DNA of 64,000 bases from Nitrincola salilacus (lineage in GTDB: Bacteria; Pseudomonadota; Gammaproteobacteria; Pseudomonadales; Balneatricaceae). How positions within the stretch are numbered: the stretch's first letter is position 1; each line of letters starts with the position of its first letter. Location of the stretch: contig NZ_CP176580.1 in the NCBI RefSeq assembly GCF_046271865.1, positions 3,534,001 through 3,598,000 of the forward strand, read 5' to 3'. The notes beneath the pieces are model-generated. The model saw only the letters and a list, made by a program, of their open reading frames with translations, ran no database searches and was not told the origin of the DNA. Shown here piece after piece: positions 26,549 to 35,192 of the stretch. A program made the translations under genes and the position numbers.

Positions 26549-27559
26549 GTGATCGAATTTGAACGTGTACACAAGACCTACCAGGTCGGTGGACGCGAGA
26601 TTACGGCACTGGAGCCCTGTGACCTGCATATTCCGCAGGGGCAGATCTTCGGTCTTATCGGGCACTCAGGTGCCGGTAAAAGTACTCTGCTGCGTCTTAT
26701 CAACCGCCTTGAAGACCCTTCCGCAGGCCGCATTCTGGTTGATAACGAGGATGTTACCGCCATGGATGCCAAAGCGCTGCGACAGTTCCGTCAGCGCCTG
26801 GGGATGATCTTCCAGCACTTTAATCTGCTCTCCTCCAAAACGGTTGCCGACAATGTCGCCATGCCGCTCAAGCTGGCAGGTAACTACTCAACTGTGCAGA
26901 TCCGCGAGCGTGTCGCTATGCTACTTGATCGTGTTGGGCTCAGCGGCCATGCCCTGAAATATCCGGCACAGCTTTCCGGCGGTCAGAAGCAGCGCGTCGG
27001 GATTGCCCGCGCACTCGCTACCAACCCAAGAATCCTGCTCTGTGACGAGGCCACCAGCGCACTGGATCCTCAGACCACAGCGCAGGTTCTGCAGCTCCTG
27101 AATGAGTTGAACCGCGAGCTGAATCTGACCATCGTGCTGATCACCCATGAGATGGATGTGATCCGTCGTATCTGCGATCAAGTAGCCGTGATGGATGCAG
27201 GGCACATAGTTGAACAGGGCCTGGTCTCTGATCTGTTCCTGCACCCGAAACACCCCACCACTCGCCGCTTTGTGTACGAGGCGGAGCATGTGGATGAACA
27301 GGAACTGTCGAATGACTTTGCACAGGTACAGGGACGCATTGTGCGCCTGACCTTCCAGGGTGAGTCCACCTATGCCCCTCTGCTGGGCCAGGTAGCACGG
27401 CAGTCTGGTGTCGACTACAGCATTCTGTCCGGTCGCATTGACCATATACGAGACACGCCTTACGGCCAGTTAACGCTGTCGCTGGTGGGCGGAGATGCCG
27501 ATATGGCGATTGAACAACTCAAAGCGGCACAGGTAACCGTTGAGGTGATCCGATCATGA
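26549..27559 (+). CDS. metN: Methionine ABC transporter ATP-binding protein MetN
   Basis: 336 residues from a GTG start (IEFERVHKTYQVGG follows). Walker A GHSGAGKST, signature LSGGQKQRVGIARAL and Walker B ILLCDEATSALDP are intact. The C-terminal 100 residues are the NIL regulatory domain (VRLTFQGESTYAPLLGQVA), which binds intracellular methionine and inhibits transport. The upstream in-frame extension is discarded as non-family. It overlaps metI by four bases (ATGA). Confidence 0.96.
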   Translation: MIEFERVHKTYQVGGREITALEPCDLHIPQGQIFGLIGHSGAGKSTLLRLINRLEDPSAGRILVDNEDVTAMDAKALRQFRQRLGMIFQHFNLLSSKTVADNVAMPLKLAGNYSTVQIRERVAMLLDRVGLSGHALKYPAQLSGGQKQRVGIARALATNPRILLCDEATSALDPQTTAQVLQLLNELNRELNLTIVLITHEMDVIRRICDQVAVMDAGHIVEQGLVSDLFLHPKHPTTRRFVYEAEHVDEQELSNDFAQVQGRIVRLTFQGESTYAPLLGQVARQSGVDYSILSGRIDHIRDTPYGQLTLSLVGGDADMAIEQLKAAQVTVEVIRS

Positions 27560-28221
27560 TGCAGTTTTTCAGTAATGTAGACTGGTACGATATCTGGATG
27601 GCCACACTCGACACCCTGCTGATGCTGGGTGGATCGATGCTGTTCACCGTGCTGCTGGGCTTACCGCTGGGCATTGTCCTGTTCATGACAGGCCCCAAGC
27701 AGATGTTCGAGCAAAAGGGGATCTATGCTCTGCTGTCTTTCTGCGTGAATGTTCTGCGCTCCCTGCCGTTCATTATCCTGCTGATTGTGATGATCCCGAT
27801 GACGCTGATGATCACCGGCACCTCTCTGGGTGTGGCTGGAGCAATACCGCCACTGGTGGCTGGGGCAACCCCCTTCTTCGCCCGGCTGGTAGAAACTGCC
27901 CTGCGCGAAGTGGATCGCGGCATCATAGAGGCCACCCAGGCAATGGGTGCCAGCACACGCCAGATCATCACCCATGCCCTGCTGCCAGAGGCCCGTCCCG
28001 GCATCATCGCAGCCACCACGGTTACTGCCATTACACTGGTCTCCTATACCGCGATGGCCGGGGTCGTGGGCGCCGGTGGATTGGGTGATCTGGCCATACG
28101 TTATGGCTACCAACGTTTTCAGACCGACGTGATGATTGTCACTGTCGTACTGCTACTCATACTGGTTCAGATCCTGCAAAGCCTCGGGGATCGACTGGTT
28201 GTTCATTATTCACGCAAGTAA
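27556..28221 (+). CDS. metI: Methionine ABC transporter permease MetI
   Basis: 221 residues, five membrane helices. The cytoplasmic coupling loop reads ATQAMGASTRQIITHALLPEARPG, the EAA motif of binding-protein-dependent permeases. MetI forms the homodimeric channel for D/L-methionine with MetN. Coupled to metN by overlap; metQ starts 31 bases after its stop. Confidence 0.96.
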   Translation: MMQFFSNVDWYDIWMATLDTLLMLGGSMLFTVLLGLPLGIVLFMTGPKQMFEQKGIYALLSFCVNVLRSLPFIILLIVMIPMTLMITGTSLGVAGAIPPLVAGATPFFARLVETALREVDRGIIEATQAMGASTRQIITHALLPEARPGIIAATTVTAITLVSYTAMAGVVGAGGLGDLAIRYGYQRFQTDVMIVTVVLLLILVQILQSLGDRLVVHYSRK

Positions 28222-28251
28222 ATGCATATATTCACCTTACGGAGATACACC

Positions 28252-29022
28252 ATGAAAAAATTGTTTGCCGCCCTTGCTGCACTGGCTGCTTTTACTGTTC
28301 AGGCCGAATCAATCAGCGTGGCCGCAACGGCTGTTCCCCATGCCGAAATTCTTGAATTTGTTAAACCACAGCTGGCCGAGCAGGGAGTAGAGCTGAAAAT
28401 CAGCGTCTTTACCGACTATGTTCAGCCCAATGTGCAAGTATCCGAAAAGCGCATTGATGCCAACTTCTTTCAGCACCAGCCCTATCTGGATAACTTCAAT
28501 ACCACCCGCGGCACCTCACTGGTGAATGTGGCAGGGGTTCATGTCGAACCGTTTGGCGCATACTCCAGCAAGCATACCACTCTGGAAAGCCTGCCAGAGC
28601 GCGCGCAGGTAGCGATCCCGAATGATGCCACCAACGGTGGCCGTGCCCTGTTGCTGCTTCAGAGCGCTGGTCTGATCACGCTCAAGCCCGAAGCCGGCAT
28701 CACCGCCACACCACGCGATATCGCCGAAAACCCGCTGCAGCTGCACATTCGTGAAATCGAAGCGGCAACCCTGCCACGCGTAATGAATCAGGTGGATCTG
28801 GCGCTGATCAACACCAACTATGCATTGGAAGCTGGCTTGTCACCTAGCGATGACGCGCTGTTCATTGAAGGTAGCGAATCACCTTATGTGAACATTCTGG
28901 TGACTCATGCTGACAATACCGAGAACAGCGGTTTGAAAGCCCTGATTGATGCACTGCAAACAGACGAAGTCCGTGCCTTCATACTGGAGAAGTATACCGG
29001 AGCGGTTGTACCGGCATTCTGA
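28252..29022 (+). CDS. metQ: Methionine-binding protein MetQ
   Basis: 256 residues of the NlpA/MetQ family: VFTDYVQPNVQVSEKRIDANFFQHQPYL is the characteristic block, cited here as DYVQPN and NFFQHQPYL. GGAG precedes the ATG at 28252. The signal peptide KKLFAALAALAAFTVQA lacks the lipobox cysteine found in E. coli MetQ, so this version appears to be a soluble periplasmic protein. It is the last gene of metNIQ and convergent with the diguanylate cyclase gene. Confidence 0.93.
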   Translation: MKKLFAALAALAAFTVQAESISVAATAVPHAEILEFVKPQLAEQGVELKISVFTDYVQPNVQVSEKRIDANFFQHQPYLDNFNTTRGTSLVNVAGVHVEPFGAYSSKHTTLESLPERAQVAIPNDATNGGRALLLLQSAGLITLKPEAGITATPRDIAENPLQLHIREIEAATLPRVMNQVDLALINTNYALEAGLSPSDDALFIEGSESPYVNILVTHADNTENSGLKALIDALQTDEVRAFILEKYTGAVVPAF

Positions 29023-29085
29023 TCCAGACATAGATATTTGCGGGGGAGTGGCGTGGGTCAACACCCCCTCCCCTGACAATAGCGC

Positions 29086-31212
29086 CTAAACCTGAACCGC
29101 CTGATGCAGCTCTACCCGATTACGTCCATTCACCTTGGCCCGGTACAGGGCTCGGTCGGCATCATCCATCAGCTGATGTGGTGTGGAGCTGCCACCTGGC
29201 CAACTCGACAGTCCGATCGACACAGTGATGTTGCCAAGATGCTGCCCTTGGTACACCAGCTCCCGCTCAGACACTTTAATCAGCAGATCCAGAGCGCGCT
29301 GTAACGCGCTTTCAGATGCAATGCCAGGCATCACCACAACGAACTCCTCACCACCGAAGCGACAGCAGATGTCGGTCTCCCGAAACTGCTCCAGCATGAC
29401 AGACGCCACTGCACGCAACGCCATATCTCCCGCCTGATGACCAAAGCGGTCGTTGAACTGCTTGAAAAAGTCTATATCGCAGATCAATATCGATAGAGCA
29501 CTCTGCTGGCGCTTGGCCAGCGCTATCTCGCGTTTGAGCGAATCATCCAGATGGCGGCGGTTTTTCAGTCCTGTCAGGGCATCCTCATAAGACATCTGCT
29601 GCAAACATTCACGCAGATTAATACTGGTCAGGGTCACACCGATCCGTTCACTCATCCGCAGCAAAAAGGCCTTGGTCATCCTTCTGGAATCATCGGAGGG
29701 CAATGATCCCAGATCAAGATAAACCTTGGCAAACGGATGATCGCCGGATTGCATCTGCTGGATTCTGATCAGCACCTCACTCTCGCTCAACTCCTCTTCG
29801 GCATAACGCTCCACCGCACTGAGCAGTTTGACCTTGAGCCTCATCGGAGCAAACAGCTCCGGTAACCGCTGAACCAGCAATTCACCAGCCTCTTTCAGAC
29901 TGTCCAGTTGTTGCAACTGGTTTACCAACTCATCCAGAGACAGACTCATCTGATGGGTCCGCTCAGCCTGCTGGCTACGCTCCCTTTCTATCTGAGCATA
30001 GGTTTCGATCGCTGCGGTCCGCTCAGCAACACGATTCTCCAGGGTGATATTCATCAGGCGCACCGCTTTATCTGTCCGCCCATACTCACGCAGAGAAATC
30101 AGCACCAGTACCAATACAAAGATCAACCCACCCAGCGAGAGCGGTACACTAGTCCAAGGCAGAAAGCCATGCGCAACCGCCATATCCACCAGCAAAAAGA
30201 GGGCGAAGATACTGAAGGCCGCCACTATAAGGCGCTGATCCGTATTCAACTGTTTCAGATCGCGCAGCGTCACCACCAACAACACGACCAGCGTCAGTGT
30301 GAAGAGTGCATCAAAGATCGGATAGGTGATCGACAGGTGAATAACCCCGATCAATGACAAACCCAGTGCAACAAACAGATAGGCGAGATGAAGGTAACCG
30401 ATGCGATTAATCAACCGACTCCCCTCTTTACCCAACCACTGTCCCAACAGGAAAGCGATAAAGATCGGCATCGAGAAGTAGGCTGCCGCCGTCAGATAGA
30501 CTCGAAAAAGAGGCGCATCAAGAACCAACTGAACAGCTGCATTCTCGCCCAGCAACTTGCCAGCAATCGTCAATGAAAACAGGGCCAGATAAACGAAGTG
30601 CTGACTGCCGGGCCGCATCGGCGCAAACGCGAGAGCCAGCAAGGAGATAAAAATGCAAAAGGCTGCGATTGCCAGATCCACAACCGAACTACTGATAATC
30701 ATCAGCAACAGGTCCGGTCGCTCCATCAGCATCACCTCGCCCCAGAGTCCGATGTCTGTGTAGTCGGAATAAACTCGGAAATAGAGCGTTTGCCCCATGT
30801 CATCCGGGTTCAGTTCAATCATATGCCAAGGCCAGCCGATGAAATCGCCCTTGCCCTCAGCATCAAATTCGCCGTAATGGTAAATTTTGTCTGCTTCGAG
30901 ATACACCTCGCCGATCAGGTCTATACTCGTGACATACAAAACCGGATCAACCCAGTGACTCTGCGGTAATGTCACCCGATACCAGATATTCTGCTGTAGA
31001 TGACGCCCCGGTGGATTGGAAGGAAACTCAATGCCATGCCACTGGTCTGGCTCATCAGCCAGCACCCATTGCGGCACACCATCAACAAAAGGTGAGTCCC
31101 CCCAGCGATATTCCCAACCCTGATCCAGGGCCAGACGAGACGCAGCCATCGCGTTTGAGACAAACACCAACATGATCAGGAACAACAGGTATCGAATACA
31201 GCTTCGAGACAT
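29086..31212 (-). CDS. 7TMR-DISM membrane diguanylate cyclase
   Basis: About 708 residues. A signal sequence, a periplasmic jelly-roll-like sensory domain (IWYRVTLPQSHW to WGEVMLM), seven membrane helices (residues about 180-380) and a coiled coil (ERVAERT-like stretch NRVAERTAAIETYAQ) lead to a C-terminal GGDEF domain. The active loop is RFGGEEFVVVMPG, and RETD five residues before it forms an intact inhibitory I-site (RxxD). It should make c-di-GMP, perhaps in response to a periplasmic carbohydrate-like ligand (inference from the 7TMR-DISM class). The ATG at 31212 with GGAGAGG upstream is preferred to one 13 codons earlier. Confidence 0.9.
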   Translation of the reverse strand: MSRSCIRYLLFLIMLVFVSNAMAASRLALDQGWEYRWGDSPFVDGVPQWVLADEPDQWHGIEFPSNPPGRHLQQNIWYRVTLPQSHWVDPVLYVTSIDLIGEVYLEADKIYHYGEFDAEGKGDFIGWPWHMIELNPDDMGQTLYFRVYSDYTDIGLWGEVMLMERPDLLLMIISSSVVDLAIAAFCIFISLLALAFAPMRPGSQHFVYLALFSLTIAGKLLGENAAVQLVLDAPLFRVYLTAAAYFSMPIFIAFLLGQWLGKEGSRLINRIGYLHLAYLFVALGLSLIGVIHLSITYPIFDALFTLTLVVLLVVTLRDLKQLNTDQRLIVAAFSIFALFLLVDMAVAHGFLPWTSVPLSLGGLIFVLVLVLISLREYGRTDKAVRLMNITLENRVAERTAAIETYAQIERERSQQAERTHQMSLSLDELVNQLQQLDSLKEAGELLVQRLPELFAPMRLKVKLLSAVERYAEEELSESEVLIRIQQMQSGDHPFAKVYLDLGSLPSDDSRRMTKAFLLRMSERIGVTLTSINLRECLQQMSYEDALTGLKNRRHLDDSLKREIALAKRQQSALSILICDIDFFKQFNDRFGHQAGDMALRAVASVMLEQFRETDICCRFGGEEFVVVMPGIASESALQRALDLLIKVSERELVYQGQHLGNITVSIGLSSWPGGSSTPHQLMDDADRALYRAKVNGRNRVELHQAVQV

Positions 31213-31306
31213 ATCCCTCTCCGGGTTTCTATTGAATTCAATGACACTCACAGCTACCCTTGCTCATCCGTAAAACGCTTCAGGACTACTTTTCAGGACA
31301 ACTGTC

Positions 31307-32608
31307 ATGCAACTCCATACCTACGGCCACGCCTGCCTTTTGCTGGAAAACTCGTCGGGCGAATCGCTATTGGCAACCGATCCCTGGCTGTTCGGTTCAA
31401 GCTACTGGAGAAGCTGGTGGCTGCAGAATCCGCCAACAGATACCCAGATAGCTAGAATAGCAGAATCACGCTATCTATATCTCACGCATGAACATCCTGA
31501 TCATCTACACCTGCCAAGCCTGAGGCGTATCGGCAGCCACCCGCAAATATTAATGCCTGACTTCCTGTGCATGTCAATGGATCAGCATCTGATCAAGATG
31601 GGATACTCGGTCAGACGGCTGCGCAGCCACACCTGGGAGCACCTTGAAGAAGGTGTACAGGTGATGGCACTGCCACAATGGAACAACGACTCGGTTCTGC
31701 TCATTAACACACCGCAAGCCCTGATCGTTAATCTGAACGATGCTAAACCCCAAAGCCATGTTCTGGATGAGATCGCCACCCTTAAAACACACCTGAACAA
31801 ACCTCTGATACTGCTCAGAAGCTACTCACCTGCTGGCCCTTTTTTCAACTACTTCCGTGAGGGTAAGCGCACACCACAGATGACACTTGATGGCTATGTG
31901 CGCAAGGTCAACTCGGTATGCAGACGCCTGAAGGCAGATCTCTACATCCCTTTTGCCAGCCAGGTAGTCATGCGCCGGGCAGACTCCAGTTGGGCTAATG
32001 AGTACAAAGTCACCTATCCGGATCTTGAAAAGGGATGGAACTGCAAAACTCAGCTCTGCAAACCCTTCTCCACAGTTGCACTGAGTTCGCTGACCATGAC
32101 AGATCGCACACCCGTCTTATCAGATGCACAGGAACAAGAGGAGTGGAAAGAGAAGATTGCAGACGAAGAGATGCGGAATCAACGTGAAACGTTGACTGAA
32201 AAGGATATCAAAAAGCTACGCAGCACACTGAACAGATGTCGCTGGCTGATTGCCGGCATCATGCCACAAGGCATCGGGATCACCAGCGCTGGCCGGCGTT
32301 TTCTCTACCGCCCCATCAGCGGGAGACTGATCGAGTGCGAAACTCTGGGTGCCTGCACACTGGAGATCCCGGTAGCAGCGCTGAAAGATGCACTGAATTA
32401 CGGCCATTTCGGCGACCTGTGCATCACCATGTTTGTACCGATCCACCTGCATGGTAAAACAACGGCACGACGTGTAGATATTATCTGGATGCTGATGATA
32501 CTGGCAGACTATGGCTATGCAGACAAACCAGCCTCGCTGATCCGCTGGCTACTCTGGGCACGCAAAACAATGCGCGCCACCACCCTGCCGATACCCACAG
32601 GTAGCTAA
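31307..32608 (+). CDS. MBL-fold metallo-hydrolase, UlaG-like
   Basis: 433 residues. It opens MQLHTYGHACLLLEN and has the dinuclear-metal motif HEHPDH at residues 61-66. The fold resembles UlaG and the hydrolase part of CMP-sialic-acid hydroxylase-like proteins, but there is no Rieske domain. The C-terminal 150 residues, with GITSAGRRFLYRP, are not recognised as a known domain. Its substrate is unknown; proteins of this kind are often found beside surface-polysaccharide loci, and this one lies about 2 kb before one. It is divergent from the diguanylate cyclase gene. Confidence 0.75.
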   Translation: MQLHTYGHACLLLENSSGESLLATDPWLFGSSYWRSWWLQNPPTDTQIARIAESRYLYLTHEHPDHLHLPSLRRIGSHPQILMPDFLCMSMDQHLIKMGYSVRRLRSHTWEHLEEGVQVMALPQWNNDSVLLINTPQALIVNLNDAKPQSHVLDEIATLKTHLNKPLILLRSYSPAGPFFNYFREGKRTPQMTLDGYVRKVNSVCRRLKADLYIPFASQVVMRRADSSWANEYKVTYPDLEKGWNCKTQLCKPFSTVALSSLTMTDRTPVLSDAQEQEEWKEKIADEEMRNQRETLTEKDIKKLRSTLNRCRWLIAGIMPQGIGITSAGRRFLYRPISGRLIECETLGACTLEIPVAALKDALNYGHFGDLCITMFVPIHLHGKTTARRVDIIWMLMILADYGYADKPASLIRWLLWARKTMRATTLPIPTGS

Positions 32609-32734
32609 GTGTAATTGACATCCAGATCTCCGCATGTACCCAAAATAATACTGACATAAATTATCTGGAAAGCACTGTAAATAGTGAGCTACAATAGATT
32701 CACATTAATATTTATTGTCTGAATTAGAGTGACC

Positions 32735-33361
32735 ATGTCTGTTGCAATGAAAGTGGCATACCGGATTAACCGCATGAAGCGCGGCGTTCCCTTCTCCATC
32801 ACAGGGTTTTATTCCTTGGGGAGCCGCGCGTCCGTGCAAAAAGCGATCAGTCGCTTGGCGCTGGAAGGCGTTGTTGAGCGGGTATCCAAAGGTTTCTACG
32901 TTCGCCCAAAACCCTTGCCGAGTATGCCTTCAATCAAAACGACAGCCAGTGCTGAACAAGTCGCCAAGGCTTGGGCCAAAGAGCACGGCTATAAGCTGGT
33001 GAGTCAAGGTCAGGAAGCAGCTTACCGATTGGGGTTGCAAACGCAGGCGCCCATGAAAACAGTTTATTGGAGCAATGGGCCGTCAAGGGAGTTCCGGATT
33101 GGCAATCAAGTTGTTGAAGTCCGCCATATCAGTGACCAAAAGCTGCGCTGGGAAAAAGAGCCGGCAGGAGCTTTGTTGCGTGGACTTCTGGTGACCCCGC
33201 CTGAATCAGTAGAAGTTTCGGGCCTGAAAAAAGCCGTCCAGCGATTGTCACTGACGCCTGCAGAAATCAAAGCGGTTGTAAAAAAACTCAGCTCTCTCCC
33301 TCTTCTGAATGCCTGGCAAAGCAAGTTGGAGCAGTTGGAGCAGTTGGAGCAGACTGCCTGA
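32735..33361 (+). CDS. DUF6088 / AbiEi-like antitoxin
   Basis: About 208 residues. An N-terminal winged-helix domain (ISRLALEGVVERVSKGFYVRP, cited in part) is followed by a helical domain (EQVAKAWAKEHGYKLVSQ) typical of DUF6088, the AbiEi antitoxin-like family. Predicted to repress its own operon and neutralise the downstream toxin. Its C-terminus is LEQLEQLEQ, encoded by three 9-base repeats (TTGGAGCAG). Its stop shares one base with the toxin ATG (TGATG), the normal TA arrangement. A TACAAT box sits about 45 bases upstream in an AT-rich 126-base gap that holds nothing else. Confidence 0.85.
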   Translation: MSVAMKVAYRINRMKRGVPFSITGFYSLGSRASVQKAISRLALEGVVERVSKGFYVRPKPLPSMPSIKTTASAEQVAKAWAKEHGYKLVSQGQEAAYRLGLQTQAPMKTVYWSNGPSREFRIGNQVVEVRHISDQKLRWEKEPAGALLRGLLVTPPESVEVSGLKKAVQRLSLTPAEIKAVVKKLSSLPLLNAWQSKLEQLEQLEQTA

Positions 33362-34584
33362 TGTATATATTCGATTATTATCGAGCCCCTGAGAAACGTG
33401 AGGAGCTAAAACAGATACTGCTGATCGGTGCTCAGAAGCACCCAGATGGTCTGCCGGATTTTTTCCTGGAAAAAGACCTGTGGGTGACCGAAATCCTACG
33501 CTTACTCTATGACGAACAGCTTTTGGGGGATTACGCCGTCGCTTTTAAAGGTGGTACTGCGCTCAGCAAGTGTTGGAAGGCTATTGATCGATTCTCCGAA
33601 GATATTGACCTCTCTATTCACTGGGCAGACTTAGCCGAAGTAGAAGAAGAGTCGGCTGCATGGGCGCAATCAATAAGAAACCCAAGTCAGCAGAAAAAAT
33701 TTCGTGAACGTCAAACCGCTCGCTTGACAGAATGGTCCTGCCAGCTTGTAGAGAAGCTCAATCAGCGCTTTGCAGAATATGGTATTGAAGAATTAAGCGC
33801 TAAGCTTGAAGTCGGCTCACATGGTGAAAAGATCAACATTCAGTTTCCGAGAGTGACCGAGAGCGAAAACCATTACCACCTGGATTATGTGCTGCTGGAG
33901 TTTGGTGGTCGGAATCGAGGGCAGCCTACGGTAGCTCATAAGATCGGCAGCTATATGGCAGACATTCCTGAGTTGCAGGATGCCTTTGACTTGCCAACGG
34001 CCACCGTTCAGGCGTACGACCCTGCGTATATCATATGGGAAAAACTGACAGCACTTCATCAGTACTCGACTATGGAAAAAGAACCCAATAAACATCGTTT
34101 AGCCAGACATTGGTATGATGTCGATTGCATGCTGGAGAAAGACATCAATGATCCTTTCTCGGCAAAACAGGCACGAGATGATGTGGTTGAAATGAAGAAG
34201 CAGCGCTGGGCTGAAAAAGGTGTTGATTATGAGTTAGCATTGCGAGGTCAACTGAAGCTCATTCCTGACGGTGAACGTTTGGCTGGTATAGCGGATGATC
34301 ACAGGGATGCAATTCAGGGACGCATGTTCTTTACTCATCAACACCCTGACGACTTTGACCAGATTATCAGTCGGTTAACCCTCGCACAGAATAATATCAA
34401 TAAAGCAATTTTGACTGATTGGATTACAAACAATGCTCACTGGGCGTATTCTGGCGCCTGGATGCAAGCCGTGCTGGTGTTAGAGAAGAAAAAAATCCGC
34501 TCTGAAATGACGTTAATTGAAAATCCACAGAGAGCAATCGATCACTTGGTTAATGTTATTCTGAGTACAAATCCTTCTGCATAA
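33361..34584 (+). CDS. abiEii: AbiEii/AbiGii-family nucleotidyltransferase toxin
   Basis: 407 residues. The DNA polymerase beta-type motif is FKGGTALSK (residues about 64-72) followed by RFSEDIDLSI, giving the GG(T/S)xLSK and DxD of AbiEii/MenT-type toxins. Known members transfer nucleotides to tRNA 3' ends or other targets, halting translation and in some cases aborting phage infection. Coupled to the DUF6088 antitoxin. The 3' end overlaps the convergent GNAT gene by 29 bases, suggesting that insertion occurred exactly against that gene. Confidence 0.88.
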   Translation: MYIFDYYRAPEKREELKQILLIGAQKHPDGLPDFFLEKDLWVTEILRLLYDEQLLGDYAVAFKGGTALSKCWKAIDRFSEDIDLSIHWADLAEVEEESAAWAQSIRNPSQQKKFRERQTARLTEWSCQLVEKLNQRFAEYGIEELSAKLEVGSHGEKINIQFPRVTESENHYHLDYVLLEFGGRNRGQPTVAHKIGSYMADIPELQDAFDLPTATVQAYDPAYIIWEKLTALHQYSTMEKEPNKHRLARHWYDVDCMLEKDINDPFSAKQARDDVVEMKKQRWAEKGVDYELALRGQLKLIPDGERLAGIADDHRDAIQGRMFFTHQHPDDFDQIISRLTLAQNNINKAILTDWITNNAHWAYSGAWMQAVLVLEKKKIRSEMTLIENPQRAIDHLVNVILSTNPSA

Positions 34585-35182
34585 CGCAGATTTTCTTGAA
34601 ATTGAAAACCCGGGGAAGAAAAAACAGGTCCACTGTTTTCGTTACCCGGTAACCTCGCTGTGTATACAGCGCCAGTGCAGCCGTGTTTGCCACCGACACA
34701 TCCAGACGCAACCCAGGTGAGCCAGCCTCTATCGCAATTTGCTCTGCTGCCTCAAGCATAGCCAGAGCTACCCCTTTACGTCGCCAACGGGGCATCACTT
34801 TCAGTCCGTAGATGTAAAAGGAGAAAGTGGATTGCGCCAGCTCCACCAGATAGAAAATCAAAAAACGCCAAAGTGCCGAAGCAATCCCGAATGTCTTTTT
34901 GAATGCAGCAAAATCCGGGCGGTAGGGCCCCCGATTTTTCATTTTACAGGCCAGAAAACCCACCACCTCCTGATCAACACAGGCAATGACAACCTTGCTC
35001 CAGTCGATCGACTGATGAAACAGCTGATAACGCTGCTCAGCATCGCCCAGCACAAAGCTCATGGAGCCCCTGCCGGTTGCAACGATATGCAGCATGTCGG
35101 GGGTCAGCTGTGCTTGATTCGGAGCCACCATAATCTCAATGGGACTGTTTATTTTCTTTGCCATTCGAACAGATAAATCCAT
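34556..35182 (-). CDS. GNAT family N-acetyltransferase
   Basis: 208 residues. The acetyl-CoA binding element is VMPRWRRKGVALAMLEAAEQ (R/Q-x-x-G-x-A type) and is followed by LDVSVANTAALALYTQRGY, motifs A and B of GNAT. The substrate is unknown; as the last gene of the glycan run (ten bases after kpsC) it could acetylate an amino sugar, but protein or peptide targets are as likely. Two in-frame ATGs (35182, 35164) are possible starts. It overlaps the convergent toxin gene by 29 bases. Confidence 0.83.
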   Translation of the reverse strand: MDLSVRMAKKINSPIEIMVAPNQAQLTPDMLHIVATGRGSMSFVLGDAEQRYQLFHQSIDWSKVVIACVDQEVVGFLACKMKNRGPYRPDFAAFKKTFGIASALWRFLIFYLVELAQSTFSFYIYGLKVMPRWRRKGVALAMLEAAEQIAIEAGSPGLRLDVSVANTAALALYTQRGYRVTKTVDLFFLPRVFNFKKICVMQKDLYSE

Positions 35183-35192
35183 AGGCTGATGA

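Noticed and set aside
29023..29085. GC-rich potential hairpin between metQ and the diguanylate cyclase gene
   Set aside because: No T run on either strand and an irregular stem, so I do not call it a terminator.
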